NCBI RefSeq assembly: GCF_030766825.1
Contig: NZ_JASFDV010000076.1
Location: 1 to 33,806, forward strand
Origin: Nocardiopsis sp. CC223A
GTDB lineage: Bacteria > Actinomycetota > Actinomycetes > Streptosporangiales > Streptosporangiaceae
Reading direction: 5' to 3'
Length of the DNA stretch: 33,806 bases
The translations under genes were made by a program, and so were the position numbers. The notes under the pieces were generated by a model that saw nothing but the letters and a program-made list of their open reading frames with translations, was not told the origin of the DNA and made no database searches. Of this stretch, positions 31,255 to 33,806 are shown one piece after another; the first letter of the stretch is position 1; each line of letters begins with the position of its first letter.

Positions 31255-32208
31255 TCAGGCCGCGGACGCCTCGGTCAGCAGGGCGGTGGACTCCTCGTCC
31301 AGCACCAGCGAGTCGACCGGCAGCAGGTCCGCCAGCTGCTCGGGGCCGCGGGCGCTGGCCAGCACCGAGGCGACCGTCGGCCGGTCGGCCAGCCAGGCCA
31401 GCGCCACGGCGCCCTGCGCGACGCCCAGCCGCTCCGCCACCGTGTCCAGGGCGGCGAGGACGCGCATCGCCCGCGCGTCCTCCAGGAACGCCGACGCCCG
31501 GCCCGCCCGCGGGCTGTCCACGTCCGGGCCGCCCGGCCGGTACTTGCCGGTGAGGAAGCCGCGCGCCAGCCCGTGGTACGGCAGCAGCGCCAGCCCGCGT
31601 TCGCGGGCCAGGGGGATCAGCGCGTCCTCCGCACCGCGTTCCAGCAGGCTGTAGTGCGGCTGTACGCAGACCGGGGCGTGCAGGCCCCGGTCCGCGCAGA
31701 TGTCCAGCCAGGCGCGGATGCGGTCGGGTGTGTGGTTGGACAGGCCGATGTACCGGACCTCGCCCGCGTCCACCAGCTCGGAGAAGGCGCGGGCGCTCTC
31801 CTCCAACGGGGTGTCGGCGTCGTCGGAGTGCGCGTAGTACAGGTCGATGGCGTCCACGCCCAGGCGCTTGCGGGAGGCGTCCGCGGCGGCGTGGACGTTC
31901 GCCGCCGACAATCCCCGGAACTCGGGGTGCTCGCTCACCTTGGTGGCCACCACCAGGCCCTCGGGGCGGCCCCGGTCGGCCAGCCAGCGACCGATGACGG
32001 TCTCGGACTCCCCGCCCCGGTGACCGGGGGCCCAGGCGGAGTAGACGTCGGCGGTGTCCACGAAGGTGCCGCCGCCCGCGACGTAGTCGTCCAGGACGCG
32101 GAAGGAGGTCGGCTCGTCCGCGGTCCACCCGAACACGTTCCCGCCCAGGCACAGCCGGGGGACGTTCAGGTCGGAGCCCCCGAGGGGGCGGGTCTTGGCG
32201 TCGTTCAT
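31255..32208 (-). CDS. Aldo/keto reductase
   Basis: A 317-aa NADPH-dependent aldo/keto reductase with a TIM barrel. The ATG at 32208 has no good Shine-Dalgarno. The catalytic tetrad is visible: Asp51 and Tyr56 in DTADVYSAW, Lys90 in ATKVSEH and His127 in YYAHSDD. Further blocks are YIGLSNHTPDRI, VQPHYSLLERGAEDALIPLARERGLALLPY and the cofactor-binding RGPEQLADLL. It resembles the YghZ/Tas-like branch used for general carbonyl reduction. Substrate unknown. A 126-bp MITE ends 28 bp upstream of the start, so the original promoter or leader may have been separated from the gene. Confidence 0.93.
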   Translation of the reverse strand: MNDAKTRPLGGSDLNVPRLCLGGNVFGWTADEPTSFRVLDDYVAGGGTFVDTADVYSAWAPGHRGGESETVIGRWLADRGRPEGLVVATKVSEHPEFRGLSAANVHAAADASRKRLGVDAIDLYYAHSDDADTPLEESARAFSELVDAGEVRYIGLSNHTPDRIRAWLDICADRGLHAPVCVQPHYSLLERGAEDALIPLARERGLALLPYHGLARGFLTGKYRPGGPDVDSPRAGRASAFLEDARAMRVLAALDTVAERLGVAQGAVALAWLADRPTVASVLASARGPEQLADLLPVDSLVLDEESTALLTEASAA

Positions 32209-32235
32209 GTTCACCACGGTTCCAACGGGGTCGGA

Positions 32236-32361
32236 GGCCGTGTCCCGTCGAGTGGTGCGAGGACGGCGGCCGTCCGAACGAGAACGGACCGCCGACCGGC
32301 GCGCCGCTGCCTCCGGGGCTCCGGGGGCGAACGAGGTCACACCACTCGGTGGGACACCATC
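32236..32361. mobile_element. 126-bp MITE, family B copy 1
   Basis: It begins GGCCGTGTCCCGTCGAGTGG and ends ...CTCGGTGGGACACCATC. The right end equals that of the 218-bp elements, and the left end has the inverted form of the same terminal repeat. Flanking 8-mers GGGTCGGA and GGGGGCCG do not match, so the target duplication has decayed or the insertion is old. The interior is similar to the copy at 33626-33750. Confidence 0.8.
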
Positions 32362-32432
32362 GGGGGCCGATGCTGCCGCGCACAGGCTAGGGCACGGCCC
32401 GCCCCGCGGCCAGTGCGCCGCGGGGCGGCGGT

Positions 32433-32735
32433 TCAGCGGACGCCCGGGTTCGCGGGGGTCTGGATGGTGATCTCGTCCTCCCGCCCCGGGATGTAGTGGA
32501 CGGTGACCACCCGGCCCGCCTGGAGGGACGTCGACAGCCGGGCGGGCAGCCGCTTGACCGTGCGGGTGTGGAACACGCCGCCGTCGGGCCGGGTCACCGC
32601 GACCTCGACGTCCATCTCCGGGTTGCCGTCGACCAGGTTCCCGGTCGGTCGGACCTCGGTGATGACGCCCTGGGCGGCGATCCCGTGCGCGGCTATCTCC
32701 AGTGCCCGCGGGGTGGTCAGCCCGGCCCGCAGCAT
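32433..32735 (-). CDS. Small conserved-looking protein, unknown function
   Basis: A 100-aa protein I do not recognise. The ATG at 32735 (or a GTG one codon earlier) lacks a clear ribosome site, and the frame remains open upstream, so the N-terminus may be truncated. The C-terminal two-thirds read as a beta-rich domain: GVITEVRPTGNLVDGNPEMDV, EVAVTRPDGGVFHTRTV and GRVVTVHYIPGREDEITIQ, ending TPANPGVR. This arrangement resembles small OB-like or DUF3592-like domains found in actinobacterial membrane or secreted proteins; no catalytic residue is evident. It starts almost head to head with the truncated 5' end of the CHAT pseudogene, hinting at a rearrangement that cut both genes. Confidence 0.6.
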   Translation of the reverse strand: MLRAGLTTPRALEIAAHGIAAQGVITEVRPTGNLVDGNPEMDVEVAVTRPDGGVFHTRTVKRLPARLSTSLQAGRVVTVHYIPGREDEITIQTPANPGVR

Positions 32736-32744
32736 CACCGCGAC

Positions 32745-33618
32745 GGCACCCGCCTGCTCGACCTCGCCGACGTGGCACTGGCCGCCCCGGCCGCCCTCAC
32801 CGCCGGCCCCCGCCCGGAACCCGCGTCCGGCGGGCCGGCGGCGCTGGTGCTGGACCCGCGGGTGCCGGGGTTCCGCGCCGACTCCGAACTCGGTTCGGTG
32901 CTGGGCCGGCCGGGCACCGACCCGGACGTGCTCGCCCTCGTCGACGCCCACCGCGCCGCCGACGACATGCTGCCCCGGGTGGCCGCGCCGCAGGAGGCGC
33001 TGCGCCGCACCGACCTGGACCGCCGCTGGCTGGGGGCGGCCCTGGGCGCGGGGGCGCGCCGCCTGCTCTACGTCGGCCACGCCACCTCCGCCCCGGTGGA
33101 GGAGGGCCAGAGCGAGGACACCCTGCTCCACCTGTGCTGCACCGCTCCACCTGTGCTGCACCGCCGACACCGCGGGATACGCCGCACCGGTCCGGGGCCA
33201 CCGGCCGCTCAGCGCCAAGGACCTGCTGCTGGGCGCCCCGGACGGGCGGTCCGGGCCCTGGCCGTCCCCGGCGCGGGTGGCGCTCATCGCCTGCGACAGC
33301 GGTGCCGACTCCCGGTTCGCCGAACCCTTCGGTCCGGCCTCGGCGCTGCTGCGCAACGGCGCCGACCTGGTCACCGCGGCCCGGTGGGCGCTGCCGACCA
33401 ACGCCGCCCTCCACCGCTTCGGCGGGGTCCCGGCCCGGGAACGGCCGCTCACGGAGCTGATCGCCGCCGTGGACGCCGCCCACGACGCCCCCGCGCCGGT
33501 GCGGGCGCTGGCCGACTGGCAGCGCACCCGCCTGGACCGCTGGCGCACCAGCGGTGATCCGGCGGCCGCGCCCCTGCTGTGGGCCGCCCTGGCCACCGCG
33601 ACCGCGGGTCCCCGCTGA
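32745..33618 (+). pseudogene. CHAT-domain protein, 5'-truncated and frameshifted
   Basis: The remnant of a CHAT (caspase-HetF-associated-with-TPR) protease-like gene. In one frame it reads ALVLDPRVPGFRADSELGSV, RTDLDRRWLGAALGAGARRL and LLYVGHATSAPVEEGQ, where the His is the first catalytic residue. The frame then shifts, and the next frame gives TADTAGYAAPVRGHRPLSAK, VALIACDSGADSRFAEPFG (the catalytic-Cys segment), GADLVTAARWALPTN and the C-terminus, with stop at 33618. The shift is caused by a 19-bp tandem duplication at 33126-33163; removing one copy gives a continuous EDTLLHLCCTADTAGY. No start codon, ribosome site or N-terminal domain is visible at the 5' end, so the gene is also truncated there; the left limit is approximate. 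Confidence 0.85.
33126..33163. repeat. 19-bp tandem duplication causing CHAT frameshift
   Basis: CTCCACCTGTGCTGCACCG occurs twice head to tail (33126-33144 and 33145-33163). Nineteen is not a multiple of three, so the second copy shifts the reading frame. Deletion of one copy by slippage would restore it. Confidence 0.93.
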
Positions 33619-33625
33619 CCGCCCG

Positions 33626-33750
33626 GGCCGTGTCCCGTCGAGTGGTGTGCGGGCAACGGCTGTTCGAACGGGAACGGATCGCCGACCGGTGCGTCGCCGC
33701 CTCCGGGGTTCGGGGCCGAACGAGGTCGCACCACCCGGTGGGGCACCATC
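33626..33750. mobile_element. 125-bp MITE, family B copy 2
   Basis: It begins GGCCGTGTCCCGTCGAGTGG and ends ...CGGTGGGGCACCATC, flanked by perfect 8-bp direct repeats ACCGCCCG (33618-33625 and 33751-33758). The left duplication overlaps the last base of the CHAT stop codon. It has the same terminal inverted repeats as the other three elements in the window. The remaining 48 bp to the window end hold nothing I can assign. Confidence 0.87.
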
Positions 33751-33806
33751 ACCGCCCGCCGTCCCCGAGGACCGGGGGCGACCGGCCGCGAGGTACACCT
33801 GCGCAG

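Noticed and set aside
32228..32369. 8-bp target duplication around the 126-bp MITE
   Set aside because: The flanks GGGTCGGA and GGGGGCCG do not match, so none is claimed for this copy.

Overview
The window is very GC-rich with strong third-position G/C bias, GTG/TTG starts and many ATGA/GTGA gene overlaps. This points to a filamentous actinomycete. A perfect CebR/CelR cellulose-regulon operator, secreted CE3-CBM2 and GH5 enzymes, an arabinose operon and type I-E-like CRISPR repeats suggest a biomass-degrading Nocardiopsaceae-like (Nocardiopsis/Thermobifida) genome. The taxon is an inference; no rRNA or tRNA gene is visible.

Layout. (1) 3-3177: two tandem cyclopropane-fatty-acid-synthase-type methyltransferases and a DUF1295 membrane reductase, translationally coupled; the first gene is cut by the window edge. 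(2) 3244-4380: an anchored extracytoplasmic protein of unknown function. (3) 4596-9604, minus strand: an atypical SDR, a zinc alcohol dehydrogenase, a tightly coupled trio (FMN split-barrel protein, 3Fe-4S ferredoxin, ferredoxin reductase) and a VOC protein. (4) 9778-13777, plus strand: a CGNR regulator diverging from the VOC gene across a paired palindromic operator, a DHA2 drug exporter, two small VOC proteins and a SnoaL-tailed ECF sigma factor. A duplicated 42-bp promoter-like element precedes both the exporter and the VOC-VOC-sigma unit. (5) 14198-16080: CE3-CBM2 acetylxylan esterase under a CebR box and a GH114 glycosidase with a leaderless-type promoter. (6) 16081-17047: a strong terminator and a small degenerate CRISPR array split by a 218-bp MITE. 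(7) 17048-25989: a LacI-family regulator convergent with an L-arabinose operon (araB, araD, araA, then an ABC importer). Four copies of one operator tie the regulator to the operon. (8) 26131-28623: a proline-rich small ORF, a second 218-bp MITE, a GH5 endoglucanase and a degenerate 16-bp tandem repeat. (9) 28624-33806: a ClpC-like unfoldase, an aldo/keto reductase, a small unknown protein, a CHAT-domain pseudogene broken by a 19-bp tandem duplication, and two 125-126-bp MITEs.

The most distinctive signal is a non-autonomous transposon family: four copies in two length classes, with shared terminal inverted repeats and perfect 8-bp target duplications on three copies. One copy sits inside a CRISPR spacer; removing it and one duplication restores a spacer of exactly 32 nt. 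No transposase or cas gene is in the window. No wholly new system was proven. The best candidates for novelty are the MITE-CRISPR junction, the CHAT lesion, the redox trio without a visible P450, and the paired regulatory elements.
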